In this document: piece by piece, positions 1-12,234 of the stretch
Layout: each line of letters opens with the position of its first letter
Position numbering within the stretch: position 1 is the first letter of the stretch
Source: Streptomyces violaceoruber
GTDB taxonomy: Bacteria; Actinomycetota; Actinomycetes; Streptomycetales; Streptomycetaceae
Length of the DNA stretch: 64,000 nucleotides
Assembly (NCBI GenBank): GCA_000720805.1
Contig: JODI01000008.1
Location: 62,001-126,000 of the forward strand
Direction: 5' to 3'
Notes under the pieces: generated by a model
The model's database searches: none
What the model saw: the letters and a program-made list of their open reading frames with translations, nothing else
Told to the model about the DNA's origin: nothing
Position numbers and translations under genes: made by a program

Positions 1-915
1 CGCTTCCTGGGCCACCCTGCGCACGGCCTGGGACGCCTCCGCCGGCAGAGGCCGGCGGTCACCCGTAATGGTGGCCTCGGCACCGTCGGCCGTACTGACC
101 AACTGGGTCAGGAAGTCCTCCAGCGGAGTCAGCTCACCGCGCAGGGCCGACAGTGCCTGCCGAGTCTCGGAGAGACCATCGCGGGCCATTCCGCGTGCCG
201 CCACGACCCGTTCGAGGATCTGCTCCCGGTCGGCACCCCGCTCGATCAGCAGCCGGGCCGCCTCCAGGTGTACGAGCTGTGCCGAGAGACTGTGCGCCAG
301 TACGTCGTGGATCTCCCGCGCGATGCGGGCCCGCTCCGCCAGCGCCGCGGACTCAGCCTCGGCAGTCCGCGCGGCCCGCTCCTGGGCGAGCAGCCGCTGG
401 GCGCTGCCGCGGGCCTCGGCGTCCAGCCGCAGCACGTATCCGGCGAGAGCGAGACCGCCAGTCGTGGCTGCGGTGGTCAGCCATACCTCGTCGTTGACCG
501 CGGCGTACGAAGCGAGGGCGACCGATGCGACCGGCAGGGCAGCCGCCACGGGCAGTCGCTCCAGAGCGGTGACGGCGCACCCGCACCAGATGACGAGAGC
601 GGGGACTCTGAAACCTACGGCCTGGGCGACTACCGCGATCGCCAGCAGCGCGGTCATGAGTGCCAGAGACGGCACGAGCCGGTGCGCGAGGGTGGTGCGA
701 TAGAGGGCCCAGGCGAGGAACGCGGCCAGCACGAGGCCCGCCACGGCTGCGACCGTGCCCCAGCCGTGCACGTGGCTTCCGGTGAGGCCACTCCACAGCA
801 GCATGCCGAGGACCAGCCCTCGCACCACCCAGCCGAGCAGTCGCCGGGGGGCCGAGGACTCCGCCCGCCCGAGGGCCTCGCGTGAGGGCCAGCGTGTCCA
901 GGCGTTCTCCGTCAC
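1..915 (-). CDS. Sensor histidine kinase, NarL-family (partial, 3' end outside window)
   Basis: Membrane histidine kinase read leftwards and cut off by the window edge; 305 residues are present. The GTG start at 915 has an AAGGAA ribosome site and overlaps the upstream gene's stop as GTGA, so the two are probably translationally coupled. The first ~160 residues are hydrophobic, with about five membrane segments. A HisKA_3 dimerisation region follows, with motif REIHDVLAHS and probable phospho-acceptor His203. The ATPase domain is only beginning at the edge. Family knowledge: such kinases phosphorylate a LuxR-type response regulator, which should lie just left of the window. The signal is unknown. 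Confidence 0.9.
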   Translation of the reverse strand, partial: MTENAWTRWPSREALGRAESSAPRRLLGWVVRGLVLGMLLWSGLTGSHVHGWGTVAAVAGLVLAAFLAWALYRTTLAHRLVPSLALMTALLAIAVVAQAVGFRVPALVIWCGCAVTALERLPVAAALPVASVALASYAAVNDEVWLTTAATTGGLALAGYVLRLDAEARGSAQRLLAQERAARTAEAESAALAERARIAREIHDVLAHSLSAQLVHLEAARLLIERGADREQILERVVAARGMARDGLSETRQALSALRGELTPLEDFLTQLVSTADGAEATITGDRRPLPAEASQAVRRVAQEA

Positions 916-1436
916 ACCCGTTCCTTCCCCGTGGGCCGGGACATGCTGTCACCGTATGCCGTGCCTGTCGCGGCCGTGGGGCGCAGGAACCGGGCCCGGC
1001 GGGCCAGGGTGCCGGAGCGCACCAGCAGCGTGGCCGCCAGAGCCAGCAGCAGCGCGGAGGAGTCCTGGTGAAGGCCGAGCGCCGTGCCGAGCGCGAAGAG
1101 GCCTACGCGCAGTCCGACGCCGACGGCCCAGACTCCACCGCTCGCCTTGGTGCTCCTGCTCCACACCGCGCCGTCCGGCTCCACCCATATGCGGGTCGTC
1201 CAGGCCCAGGCGGCTCCAGTGGCGAGGCCGGTGAGCAATTCGGCAATCAGCAGGACGACCGACGTCGTGTGGTGCTGGGCGTCCACTATCGCCGGCTCAC
1301 GAAGCGCCACGACGGCCAGGATCACGGGCAGGAGCCACCAACGCCTCTCGGTGTCGATCCGGCTCGCACGGAACTGCCGGACGATCACCAGGGCGGCCAC
1401 GGCCACGATCACCAACGCGTTGACGAGCCCGGGCAT
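912..1436 (-). CDS. Small integral membrane protein coupled to the histidine kinase
   Basis: A 174-residue protein with about five hydrophobic segments, including an N-terminal one (VNALVIVAVAALVIV). It is read from ATG 1436, and its TGA stop overlaps the kinase GTG by 4 bp. I do not recognise the family with certainty; the layout resembles the DUF1453/CcdC-type membrane proteins found beside Streptomyces two-component kinases. The coupling suggests equimolar synthesis and a role as a sensor accessory, which is an inference. The region upstream has short direct and inverted repeats that could be its promoter control. Confidence 0.75.
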   Translation of the reverse strand: MPGLVNALVIVAVAALVIVRQFRASRIDTERRWWLLPVILAVVALREPAIVDAQHHTTSVVLLIAELLTGLATGAAWAWTTRIWVEPDGAVWSRSTKASGGVWAVGVGLRVGLFALGTALGLHQDSSALLLALAATLLVRSGTLARRARFLRPTAATGTAYGDSMSRPTGKERV

Positions 1437-2375
1437 CAGAGCCTCCGCAGCGAAGAGGGCGAGGCCGACAGCGAGCGCTGTCGACGCCTTCGACGCTACG
1501 GAAATCGGCAGGTCGGCAGATCGGAGCCGGGGTGGATCACGGGTGGATCCTCAGCCGTCAGCTACCTCCACCCCCGGGTGGAGACATCCAGGCCTACCGG
1601 GACGGGCGGACAGGCGACGTGGGCAGCAGGCAGCAGGCAGCAGAAGGATGCTGGGGGCGGAAAGGGACCGAGGACGGGCGGCGGGGGCTTTGCCGCTGGA
1701 CATGCGCCGGAGGCCCAGCGCCGGACAGTGGTAGGGCCCGGCCGGCGAGCCAGTGACCGGCAAGCACCGGAGGCCCAGTACCGGACAGGCGATGAGGCCC
1801 CGCCAGCGAGCCAGTGACCCTCATGCACCAAACCCGATGCCGGACAGGCGATGAGGCCCGGCCGGCGGCACCCGAGCGGCGCCCGGCACTCTGGAGCCGA
1901 GGGATGAATCGGCGTCGACGGACCTGGGAGCCGTACCCGCCTTCTCCACACGCGTCCTTGTCGGCCCCCTTCGCGACCTGCCCCAACCGACAACGGCACC
2001 CACATTCCGTGCCCAGGTCAGACGCCGGCCACGGCCCAGGCGAGAGTCGCCGCGTCCCCAGCCGCTCCGCCCCGAACCGCTCACCGGGCCCAACCGTGTC
2101 CGAGACGCACGTCCCACCACGGCCCGGACCCAGTCGTACACACCACTGCCGGCGGACCCGAACCTGGCTTCACCCGGTCCGATCGATGCCACACCGAGGG
2201 CTCAGCCCGGTTCGAGCCGCCCGCAGCCACTCCAGCCCAGCCGGAACCAAACGCCTCCGCCCGCACCGACCGGCTACCTCGCCCAGGCGCAACCTGGCCG
2301 GACCGAGCCGACCACACCCGCCCGACACCTGCCCCGCTCCCGCTCCCTCCGACCGTCCGAAGCCGAGCGCGGCGG
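1437..2375. other. 939-bp gap without convincing gene
   Basis: No reading frame here has a credible ribosome site and protein-like composition; the open frames are Arg/Pro/Ala-rich shadows. The left end (1505-1583) should hold the promoter of the membrane protein/kinase operon. It shows two 11-bp direct repeats (GGGTGGATCAC and GGGTGGATCCT, 1530-1551) and an inverted repeat CTCCACC/GGTGGAG (1566-1583). The middle holds a ~60-bp tandem repeat. Confidence 0.6.
1711..1870. repeat. Tandem repeat, ~60-bp period, about 2.7 copies
   Basis: The block starting AGGCCCAG at 1711 recurs at 1771 (60 bp on). The shared core CCGGACAGGCGATGAGGCCC at 1781-1800 recurs at 1840-1859 (59 bp on), and GCGAGCCAGTGACC is shared by the first two copies. 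Copies are diverged, so this looks like an old tandem duplication in non-coding DNA. Confidence 0.75.
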
Positions 2376-4499
<2,124 letters not shown>

Positions 4500-4940
4500 G
4501 CGGTTCGCTCCTCGCTGAATTTCAGGTGGGGCCCTTGTGGGTAAGGGCACGGCTTCGGTCGCCGCTCAGAGGGTACCGAGGCCTGGTAGAGCCGATGTAA
4601 CGCCACCCTCGTCGGAAACTCACACTAGTCCACAGTCGCATACCTGTTCGATCCCTCGATGGAGTGAAGTACACATCACGTTCCCTTCCAGGCATGAACC
4701 ATTTAGGCTCCGGGCACGTCCTCATGAACAACCGGCAACCCAGCCGGCCGGACCGCCCCCCGACCGACAGCGCGAACCCGTAAGACACAAAGACACGCAA
4801 TACGGCACATTCGCCGCCAACCGGCAGCAGCCAGCCGCCCGGAGAGATTTTTTCCAGGAATAGCCACGAGCGGGAACGTTTTCGGGCTGCTTGGATGTTG
4901 ACCCTGGTACGACAGCTCGTCGAGCTAGAGAAGAGGCGAC
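4500..4940. other. Divergent promoter region between parE and the small gene at 4941
   Basis: 441 bp with no convincing gene. It must hold promoters for both divergent genes. A TTGACC hexamer near 4898-4903 could be a -35 element of the rightward gene, but I see no matching -10 at the right distance. Confidence 0.45.
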
Positions 4941-5171
4941 GTGACTACTGTTCTGACCCCCGCGAGCCACCTGACGGCCGCCGATCGCTGCGACCGCTGC
5001 GGCGCCCAGGCTTACCTGCGCGTCGTCCTGCTCAGCGGCGGAGAACTGCTCTTCTGCGCCCACCACGGCCGCAAGTTCGAGCCGGAACTCAAGAAGATCG
5101 CCGCTGAGATACAGGACGAGACGGAGCGACTGACGGCCGCTCCCGCATCCGCCTCCGAAGAAGAGCGCTGA
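4941..5171 (+). CDS. Small zinc-ribbon-like protein (DUF7455 type)
   Basis: A 76-residue soluble protein from GTG 4941, preceded by AGAGG. It has CDRCGAQA near residues 17-24 and CAHHGRKFEPEL near 39-50, which could bind one metal ion as a minimal zinc finger; the C-terminus is a charged helix. It resembles the DUF7455 family of actinobacterial small proteins, whose role is unknown to me. Divergence from parE and the strong convergent terminator downstream show it is an independent transcription unit. Confidence 0.8.
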   Translation: MTTVLTPASHLTAADRCDRCGAQAYLRVVLLSGGELLFCAHHGRKFEPELKKIAAEIQDETERLTAAPASASEEER

Positions 5172-5212
5172 TACTCAGTCCCACGACGAGCCAGCTCCGG
5201 CAAGGCCGGTTG

Positions 5213-5250
5213 ACGGGCGGGTGCCCCTGTTGCCAGGGGCCCCCGCCCGT
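5213..5250. terminator. Strong hairpin between convergent genes
   Basis: A 17-bp stem (ACGGGCGGGTGCCCCTG with one mismatch to its partner) and a TTGC loop, between the stop of the small gene (5171) and the end of the protease gene (5271). There is no long U-tract, as is common in Streptomyces. It probably terminates from both directions. Confidence 0.8.
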
Positions 5251-5270
5251 ACTCGTACCCGATGCGCCCG

Positions 5271-6146
5271 TCAGCCGCCCCCAGACGCCGTCCCACGGCT
5301 TCCGGTGGCAGCGCCCGTGCGGTGAGCGTTCAGCGCCCGCAGCGCGTCAGACACCCGCGTATAGACGCCAGGGCTGCCCGCTCGGCCACAGCCGCTCCCC
5401 CAGGACACAAGGCCGATCAGCTTTCCCCGGGCGACCAGTGGTCCCCCGCTGTCGCCCTGGCAGGCATCGTGACCCCCTTCCTCCTCCCCGGCGCACAGCA
5501 TGGTGTCCGCGCGGTACATCCCGCCGGCACTGACCGGGTAGGCCTGCTCGCACATCGCGTCAGGCAGCACATGGACCTGTGCGGCCCGCAGACGGCGCGG
5601 ATAGCCCCCGCCGCCGGTGGCGTCACCCCAGCCGTACACCACGGCCCCCGTCCCCGGTACGTACGCCGGATCGCCGGCCGCCGCCATGGCGAGGACCGAG
5701 CTCTGCGGCAGCGGCTCGGCGAGGGTGAGCACAGCGAAGTCCCCGGAGTTGCTCGCCTCGTCGTAATCCGGGTTGACCCAGGTGTCCCGTACGGAGACCT
5801 CCTGCCCCTTGTTCGAAAGCAGGTCCGTACGGCCCGCGATGACCTTGAGATCGCGCACGGAGTCCGGTGTACCGCCCAGTACGTCCTCTCCCAGGCAGTG
5901 GGCCGCGGTGAGCACAGTGGACTGGCCGACGGCCACACCGCCGCAGAACTGTCCCGCGCGCGTACGCCCGAACCGGTCACGACTGGACAGCGCCACCGTC
6001 CACGGACTCTCGGACACATTGACCGGGAAACCACCGACCACGATGCTGTCGGCGACCACAGGGGCGGCGGAGACGAGCGGTATGGCGGCTACGGCGGTCG
6101 CCAGGACCAGCGGCCGGGCCAGGGCCCGGTCAATGCGGAATCGCAT
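5271..6146 (-). CDS. Secreted trypsin-like serine protease (S1A)
   Basis: A 291-residue chymotrypsin-fold protease from ATG 6146, with ribosome site GAGGAG. The signal peptide is about residues 1-32 (RPLVLATAVAAIPLVSAAP, Ala-x-Ala-like cleavage near VADS). A short propeptide precedes IVVGG, the likely mature N-terminus released on activation. The catalytic triad is visible: His83 in TAAHC, Asp136 in GDFAVL and Ser233 in GDSGGP. Asp227, six residues before the serine, occupies the S1-pocket position, so cleavage after Lys/Arg is expected. Paired cysteines match the family. It is separated from hrdB by a terminator, so it is probably monocistronic and developmentally or nutritionally controlled (inference). 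Confidence 0.92.
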   Translation of the reverse strand: MRFRIDRALARPLVLATAVAAIPLVSAAPVVADSIVVGGFPVNVSESPWTVALSSRDRFGRTRAGQFCGGVAVGQSTVLTAAHCLGEDVLGGTPDSVRDLKVIAGRTDLLSNKGQEVSVRDTWVNPDYDEASNSGDFAVLTLAEPLPQSSVLAMAAAGDPAYVPGTGAVVYGWGDATGGGGYPRRLRAAQVHVLPDAMCEQAYPVSAGGMYRADTMLCAGEEEGGHDACQGDSGGPLVARGKLIGLVSWGSGCGRAGSPGVYTRVSDALRALNAHRTGAATGSRGTASGGG

Positions 6147-6241
6147 GCGTGCTCCTCACTCTGCGATATTGATCGGATACCCAGAGTCACGCACGCTACT
6201 GTTCCTCGCAGCACGAAGCAGGCCGGTCGTCACGCGCAACA

Positions 6242-6279
6242 CGAAGGCCCGGTCCCTCACGGTGGGGGCCGGGCCTTCG
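6242..6279 (-). terminator. hrdB terminator hairpin
   Basis: Arms CGAAGGCCCGG and CCGGGCCTTCG with a short loop, 19 bp past the hrdB stop codon. It separates hrdB from the downstream protease gene on the same strand. Confidence 0.8.
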
Positions 6280-6297
6280 ACGTCGTACGACAGGGAC

Positions 6298-7836
<1,539 letters not shown>

Positions 7837-8260
7837 GAACAACCTCTCGGAACGTTGGAAAACGGCTTCCGGCCCCGTCCACGGCGGACAGGAGCCGACC
7901 ACCGGCCTGGGGATGGACCGACGGTGCGGGCGGGGGCCGGGAAGATGCACAGCGCCTTGAACGGCGTCCGTATTCCCTCCGCGGCTGTCACCTCTTAGGT
8001 CATCGCGCTGCTCCCACGAGCGTTACGCCCAATCTGCGTGGCCCGAGTCACACCCCATAAAGGCTCAAAAGTGATCAGATGCGGGCATAGGTGGCCAGCC
8101 GCAGCCTCGACCTGGACGCGTCAACGGGCCCGTCGGCTCGTCGTGCCGCCGGACCCCGCAAGATCACTGAAGATTGCGCGGGGCCCGACGGGAGGCGGTT
8201 CGTCGGCCGGCCGATGCTCCACACTGAGAGACATTCCCGGCCGCACCGCCCGTGGTGCGG
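7837..8260 (-). promoter_or_regulatory. hrdB upstream region
   Basis: 424 bp between the end of whiH and the hrdB start. No gene is supported. It must contain the hrdB promoter(s); in S. coelicolor hrdB is partly driven by the ECF sigma factor ShbA, but I cannot place that promoter confidently here. A palindrome TCGGCCGGCCGA lies near 8204-8215 just past the whiH stop and may help terminate whiH. Confidence 0.5.
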
Positions 8261-9148
8261 TCAGTGCTCGCGCGGCGCGGGCACCACGCGCTCCACCTCG
8301 GGGTGGACGGTGAGCAGTTGACGCATGGCCGTCTCGGCCGCCGCGCCGTCACCGGCAGCGAGGGCGTCGGCGATCCGACCGTGGTGTGCCAGCGAGGCCT
8401 CGGTCGGCCGATCGCAACCGGCGACCGGGCCGCCTGAGACCTGAAGGGCGGCCGACACGATCCCGGAAAGGTGCTCCAGCATCCGGTTGCCCGAGACCTG
8501 GATGAGCAGGGAGTGGAACTCCGCGTCGGCGCGCGAGAAGGTGAGCGCGTCACCCTGCGCCATGGCGTGGCCCATGATCTCGACCATGTCGGCAAGCCGC
8601 TGCTGGACGTCCTCACGCCCGTGCCCCGCGGCGAGCCGGGCGGCGAGCGGCTCGATCGTCCAGCGCAGCTCGCTCAGCTCGCGGCGCTGGTCGTCACGCT
8701 GCGGGCCGAAGGCCCGCCACTCGATGATGTCCGGATCGAGGAGGTTCCAGTCGCTGACGGGACGCACCCTCGTGCCGACGTTCGGACGGGCGCTGACCAG
8801 GCCCTTGGCCTCCAGGACGCGGAGCGACTCGCGGACGACGGTACGGGAGACCTCGAAGCGCTGGCCGATCTCCTCGGGCACCAAGGGACGGTCGGCGCCC
8901 AGGTCACCGGAAACGATCATCTGGCCGAGCTGTTGGACGAGTTGGCCGTGCAGTCCGCGTCCGCGGCTGCCGGCGGCGCGGCGGCCCACGCGGCCCAGCT
9001 CCGGGTCCGCACCGTCCCAGACGGGGGCTCCGACACGGTCGACGGCGGCGGCCTCCGCGTAGGGGTAGCGGTCGAGTTCGCCCGGGCCGGCGAGGCCGGA
9101 GTCTGCGGAGCGGGCGGCGGTCATCATGGTGTGCGCAAGGGTACTCAC
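8261..9148 (-). CDS. whiH: Sporulation transcription factor WhiH (GntR/FadR family)
   Basis: A 295-residue GntR-type regulator required in Streptomyces for sporulation septation of aerial hyphae. The start is GTG 9148 with AAAGGA upstream, giving the length known for WhiH; the frame open to 9232 has no ribosome site. After a ~60-residue variable N-terminus comes the winged helix (about 64-135: VPEEIGQRFEVSRTVVRESL, then NVGTRVRPVSDWN), then an all-helical FCD effector domain (about 140-285). Family knowledge: whiH is transcribed by sigma-WhiG and autoregulated. Upstream, CCGATAA on the coding strand (9241-9247) fits part of a sigma-WhiG -10 element. Its placement next to hrdB supports the identity. 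Confidence 0.93.
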   Translation of the reverse strand: MSTLAHTMMTAARSADSGLAGPGELDRYPYAEAAAVDRVGAPVWDGADPELGRVGRRAAGSRGRGLHGQLVQQLGQMIVSGDLGADRPLVPEEIGQRFEVSRTVVRESLRVLEAKGLVSARPNVGTRVRPVSDWNLLDPDIIEWRAFGPQRDDQRRELSELRWTIEPLAARLAAGHGREDVQQRLADMVEIMGHAMAQGDALTFSRADAEFHSLLIQVSGNRMLEHLSGIVSAALQVSGGPVAGCDRPTEASLAHHGRIADALAAGDGAAAETAMRQLLTVHPEVERVVPAPREH

Positions 9149-9235
9149 GGATCCTTTGTCGGCGCTGTCTCCAACTCCCTTGAGGTCTTTGGTGAAAAGC
9201 ACACGAAAGGGTGATCGCTCACCCCGTCGCAATTG

Positions 9236-9275
9236 ACGCCTTATCGGAAAGAAATGGGCTTTCCCCGGGAAGTTG
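9236..9275 (-). promoter_or_regulatory. Candidate sigma-WhiG -10 element for whiH
   Basis: Coding-strand TCCGATAA, from 9248 down to 9241, matches seven of eight bases of the sigma-WhiG -10 consensus GCCGATAA. A good TAAA -35 is not found at the expected 15-16 bp, so this is tentative. It lies about 93 bp before the whiH start. Confidence 0.35.
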
Positions 9276-9310
9276 TGTGCAGGGCGGGACCGGAAGGGCC
9301 TGGACGGTTG

Positions 9311-11185
9311 TCAGCGCACCCTGCTGCGCAGGGTCGTGAGCAGATACGCGCAGAGCAGGGCGCTGAGCGACAACGCCAGCGCGCTGCCGACGGGTTGGAC
9401 GAGCACGCGCGCGACGGCGGACAGATAGCGCTCTCCGCCGAAGGGCCACTGCAGTAGGAACACTTGGCGCAGCCGCATGGGAAACCCGGCCGCGGTCCGC
9501 ACTGACGCCCCCTCCAAGGCCTTTTGTACGAGAGGTACGACGAGAACCGGCACAGCCACCACCGCGGCGAGTCCGGCCGTGGTGGACCGGAAGACGCCGG
9601 CGGCCAGCACGCCCGACCACGCGCATCCGACAACGAGCCCGATCCAACCGACGCTCAGGGGAAGCCAGTCGGCGGGAACATCCGCCGCCTCTCGTCCATA
9701 GACGAGATAGAGCACTTCGGCGTCGCAGCCCACCGTCAGAAAGGCAAGCAGCAGCGCGGTAGCCGCGGTGACGAGAAGTTTCGCGGCAAGCAGCCCCAGT
9801 CGGCGGGGCACGGTGCCGCGGTCCGCCGCCAGGGCGGGGTGGCGGAACTCGTCACCGAAGGCGAGTGCCCCGAGCAGCCCCGCACCGAGGGCCGCGGGCG
9901 GCAGCGGCAGCTCCCGCGGCCACGCGGCCAGCAGGCGCGACTGCGGGGTGTGTCCGACACGAGCCAGGAGTACGGCGGTGACGGCGGACGCGGCGAGGAT
10001 TGCTGCCACGGTGAGGAAGCCGGTTCCGATTCCGGCGGCGCGGCGCAGTTCGTAGCGCAGCGGGCGCAGCGGGCTGGGTGCGGAGCGGACGGAAATGGGA
10101 GGCGGGAAGGGAGACAGCGGATCGGCGGCCGTGAGCTCTTCGGCGGAGCGTGCGTTTTCCCGAGCGCGCTCCTCGGCCTGGACCGCAGCGACGGGCGGCT
10201 CGGCGCCATCGGCCGCGGGAGCAGCGCTTCCGGTGAATTCCGATGCCGCCGCATCGTCCTGTGTCTCCTCCGGCGCGTGCAGGGCCTCCCAGGCGAACGG
10301 TCCGGCCCCCGGCCCCATGTCCCCGGTCTCGTCCGCGAGTTGATGGACGAGGACGCCGTGCCGGAAGGCGGTCTCCCCGACGTCGGCGCACGTACTGCCG
10401 TACACGGAAAGCCGATTGCCGCCTTCCGGTACGACCTCGACGGAGCGCTGGGTGGTGCGGGCCTCCTTGGCGATCAGGGCCGCGAGGCGGGCGGCGTGGG
10501 GGGTGCGGACGGCGACGCGGGGGCGCAGCCGGGTGCGGGCGAAGTCCGTGGCGTCCTGGTCGGCCACTAGCCTGCCCTTGTCCAGGGTGATCACGCGGTC
10601 GGCTGTGTGCGCGGCTTCCTTGGGGTCCGCTGTGGTGAACAGGACCGTGCCGCCCTGGGCGGCGTGGGACCGCAGCATGCCATGCAGCCAGTGGCGCTCG
10701 CGGGTGGAGAGGCGGTCGGCGGGATCGTCCAGAACGAGTGCGTGGGGTTCCGGCAGCAGCGCGCAGGCCAGGCCGAGGCGGCGGTCCATGCCGCGCGAGA
10801 GGGTGCCGAGCCGTTCGTCGCGCAGGCTGACGAGGCCTACCGCTTCGAGGACTTCGTCGGCCCGCCGGACGGGGACACCCGCCGCGGCGCACAGCATGCG
10901 CAGATGGCCGCGCACGGTACGGGCGGGATGGCCCGGCACGTCACCCAGCAGGACGCCGACTTCGCGTGACGGATGGGCGATTCGGTGCAGTGGACGCCCT
11001 CTGAAGTAGGTGATGCCACGGCCCTGTTGGATTTCGAGCATCAGCCTGAGCGCGGTCGTCTTGCCCGCGCCCGCAGGTCCGAGGAGTGCGGTGACTCGGC
11101 CTGCGCGCGCTTCGAAGGACAGGTCGTCGACAGCGAGCGGAAGGTCCTTGCAGGGGTTGCTGGTCAGTCCGAAGGCCTGGATCAC
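9311..11185 (-). CDS. ABC transporter with fused ATPase and ABC-2-like permease
   Basis: A single polypeptide of about 624 residues. The ATPase domain is N-terminal: Walker A GPAGAGKTT near residue 37, signature LSRGMDRRL near 125 and Walker B HALVLDDPA near 150. Residues ~210-375 form an acidic Ala/Glu-rich linker. The C-terminal ~250 residues hold about six membrane segments of ABC-2 type (for example FLTVAAILAASAVTAVLLA and LAAVVAVPVLVVPLV). I chose GTG 11185, not the TTG at 11194, because a TATCTT -10-like hexamer ends 7 bp before it, suggesting a leaderless message. The substrate is unknown; export of a lipid, peptide or drug is usual for this type. Confidence 0.85.
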   Translation of the reverse strand: MIQAFGLTSNPCKDLPLAVDDLSFEARAGRVTALLGPAGAGKTTALRLMLEIQQGRGITYFRGRPLHRIAHPSREVGVLLGDVPGHPARTVRGHLRMLCAAAGVPVRRADEVLEAVGLVSLRDERLGTLSRGMDRRLGLACALLPEPHALVLDDPADRLSTRERHWLHGMLRSHAAQGGTVLFTTADPKEAAHTADRVITLDKGRLVADQDATDFARTRLRPRVAVRTPHAARLAALIAKEARTTQRSVEVVPEGGNRLSVYGSTCADVGETAFRHGVLVHQLADETGDMGPGAGPFAWEALHAPEETQDDAAASEFTGSAAPAADGAEPPVAAVQAEERARENARSAEELTAADPLSPFPPPISVRSAPSPLRPLRYELRRAAGIGTGFLTVAAILAASAVTAVLLARVGHTPQSRLLAAWPRELPLPPAALGAGLLGALAFGDEFRHPALAADRGTVPRRLGLLAAKLLVTAATALLLAFLTVGCDAEVLYLVYGREAADVPADWLPLSVGWIGLVVGCAWSGVLAAGVFRSTTAGLAAVVAVPVLVVPLVQKALEGASVRTAAGFPMRLRQVFLLQWPFGGERYLSAVARVLVQPVGSALALSLSALLCAYLLTTLRSRVR

Positions 11186-11222
11186 CTGAAGCAAGATAGC
11201 GTGCTATGTCCGTTTTTCCAGG
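11186..11222 (-). promoter_or_regulatory. Candidate leaderless promoter with palindrome ATAGCGTGCTAT
   Basis: On the coding strand TATCTT (11198-11193) is followed by seven bases and then the GTG start, the geometry of a leaderless promoter. It overlaps the palindrome ATAGC-GT-GCTAT at 11196-11207, a possible operator. No clear -35 is seen. Confidence 0.45.
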
Positions 11223-11346
11223 CATTCCGAGTCATGCTCGGCGGCGGAGGAGCGGCGCCTTCGGATCCCCGTTCGCCCGTTCGGAACAGAGGTCGGTTCG
11301 TGTGGAGAGCAAGAGCGGTCGGCCGCCCCCCGCATGTGCCCTGGTG

Positions 11347-12105
11347 TCACACCTCGGGACGCAACATCGGCGGGTTGAGCAGGGTCGCTCCGCCGGCGTG
11401 GAAGAGCTGTGCGGGGCGCCCTCCCTGACGGGTGGTCGTACCGCCTGTCGGGACGAGGAAGCCGGGGGTGCCGGTCACCTTGCGGTGGAAGTTGCGCGGG
11501 TCGAGCGCCACGCCCCACACCGCCTCGTAGACACGGCGCAGCTCGCCGACCGTGAACTCGGGCGGGCAGAAGGCCGTGGCCAGCGAGGAGTACTCGATCT
11601 TCGAGCGGGCCCGTTCCACGCCGTCCGACAGGATCTGGGCGTGGTCGAAGGCGAGTGGCGCGACCGGTTCACCGTCACGCCCGTAACCACCCTGCTGCAA
11701 CATTTCCTCGACGGGTGCCCAGCGCGCATTGCTGGCGTCACCGCCCGCCCGGGGAGCCGGCAGGTCAGGAGCGAGGGCGAGGTGGGCGACGCTGACCACG
11801 CGCATCCGGGGGTCCCGCTTGGGGTCGCCGTAGGTGGCGAGCTGTTCCAGATGGGCACCGTTGTCCTGGACAGGGACGGACGGGTCGTGAGCGCGCAGCC
11901 CGGTCTCCTCCGCCAGTTCCCGCGCCGCCGCCTGCGCCAGATCCTCGTCGGCCCTTACAAAGCCTCCGGGGAGCGCCCAGCGTCCCTGGAACGGTGGTTC
12001 CCCCCTGCGCACCGTCAGCGCGCACAGGGCGTGGCGGCGCACGGTCAGCACAACCAGGTCAACGGTGACGGCAAAGGGCGGGAAGGCTGACGGGTCGTAG
12101 GGCAT
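11347..12105 (-). CDS. Nudix-domain transcriptional regulator, NrtR-like
   Basis: A 252-residue protein with an N-terminal Nudix domain; the Nudix box is at residues 47-70 (GGFVRADEDL ... ARELAEETGL, all key Gly/Arg/Glu present). The C-terminal ~80 residues (FTVGELRRVYEAVWGVALDPR, NFHRKV) match the winged helix of NrtR-type regulators. Family knowledge: NrtR proteins bind ADP-ribose or related NAD metabolites and repress NAD or sugar genes. The intact Nudix box means ADP-ribose hydrolysis is possible too. The ATG at 12105 lacks a Shine-Dalgarno sequence, but TATGAT ends six bases before it, so the mRNA is probably leaderless. No NAD biosynthesis gene is adjacent. Confidence 0.85.
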   Translation of the reverse strand: MPYDPSAFPPFAVTVDLVVLTVRRHALCALTVRRGEPPFQGRWALPGGFVRADEDLAQAAARELAEETGLRAHDPSVPVQDNGAHLEQLATYGDPKRDPRMRVVSVAHLALAPDLPAPRAGGDASNARWAPVEEMLQQGGYGRDGEPVAPLAFDHAQILSDGVERARSKIEYSSLATAFCPPEFTVGELRRVYEAVWGVALDPRNFHRKVTGTPGFLVPTGGTTTRQGGRPAQLFHAGGATLLNPPMLRPEV

Positions 12106-12135
12106 GCGGCGATCATAGTCGTCTGCTTGACGATA
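12106..12135 (-). promoter_or_regulatory. Leaderless promoter and inverted repeat of the Nudix regulator
   Basis: Coding-strand TATGAT (12117-12112) is a good -10 hexamer placed six bases before the ATG. Just upstream is the inverted repeat TCGTC-TGCTT-GACGA (12119-12133), which would cover the -10/-35 spacer and is a natural autoregulatory site. Confidence 0.5.
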
Positions 12136-12234
12136 AACACTCCCTTCGTCGGTCGTGTGCGGGCGTGGCCCGCTCCTCTCCGGCAGCGCTTCACGGTCGC
12201 TCCCCGACGTCGTCCGATGGCATGTCGTCCGAGG

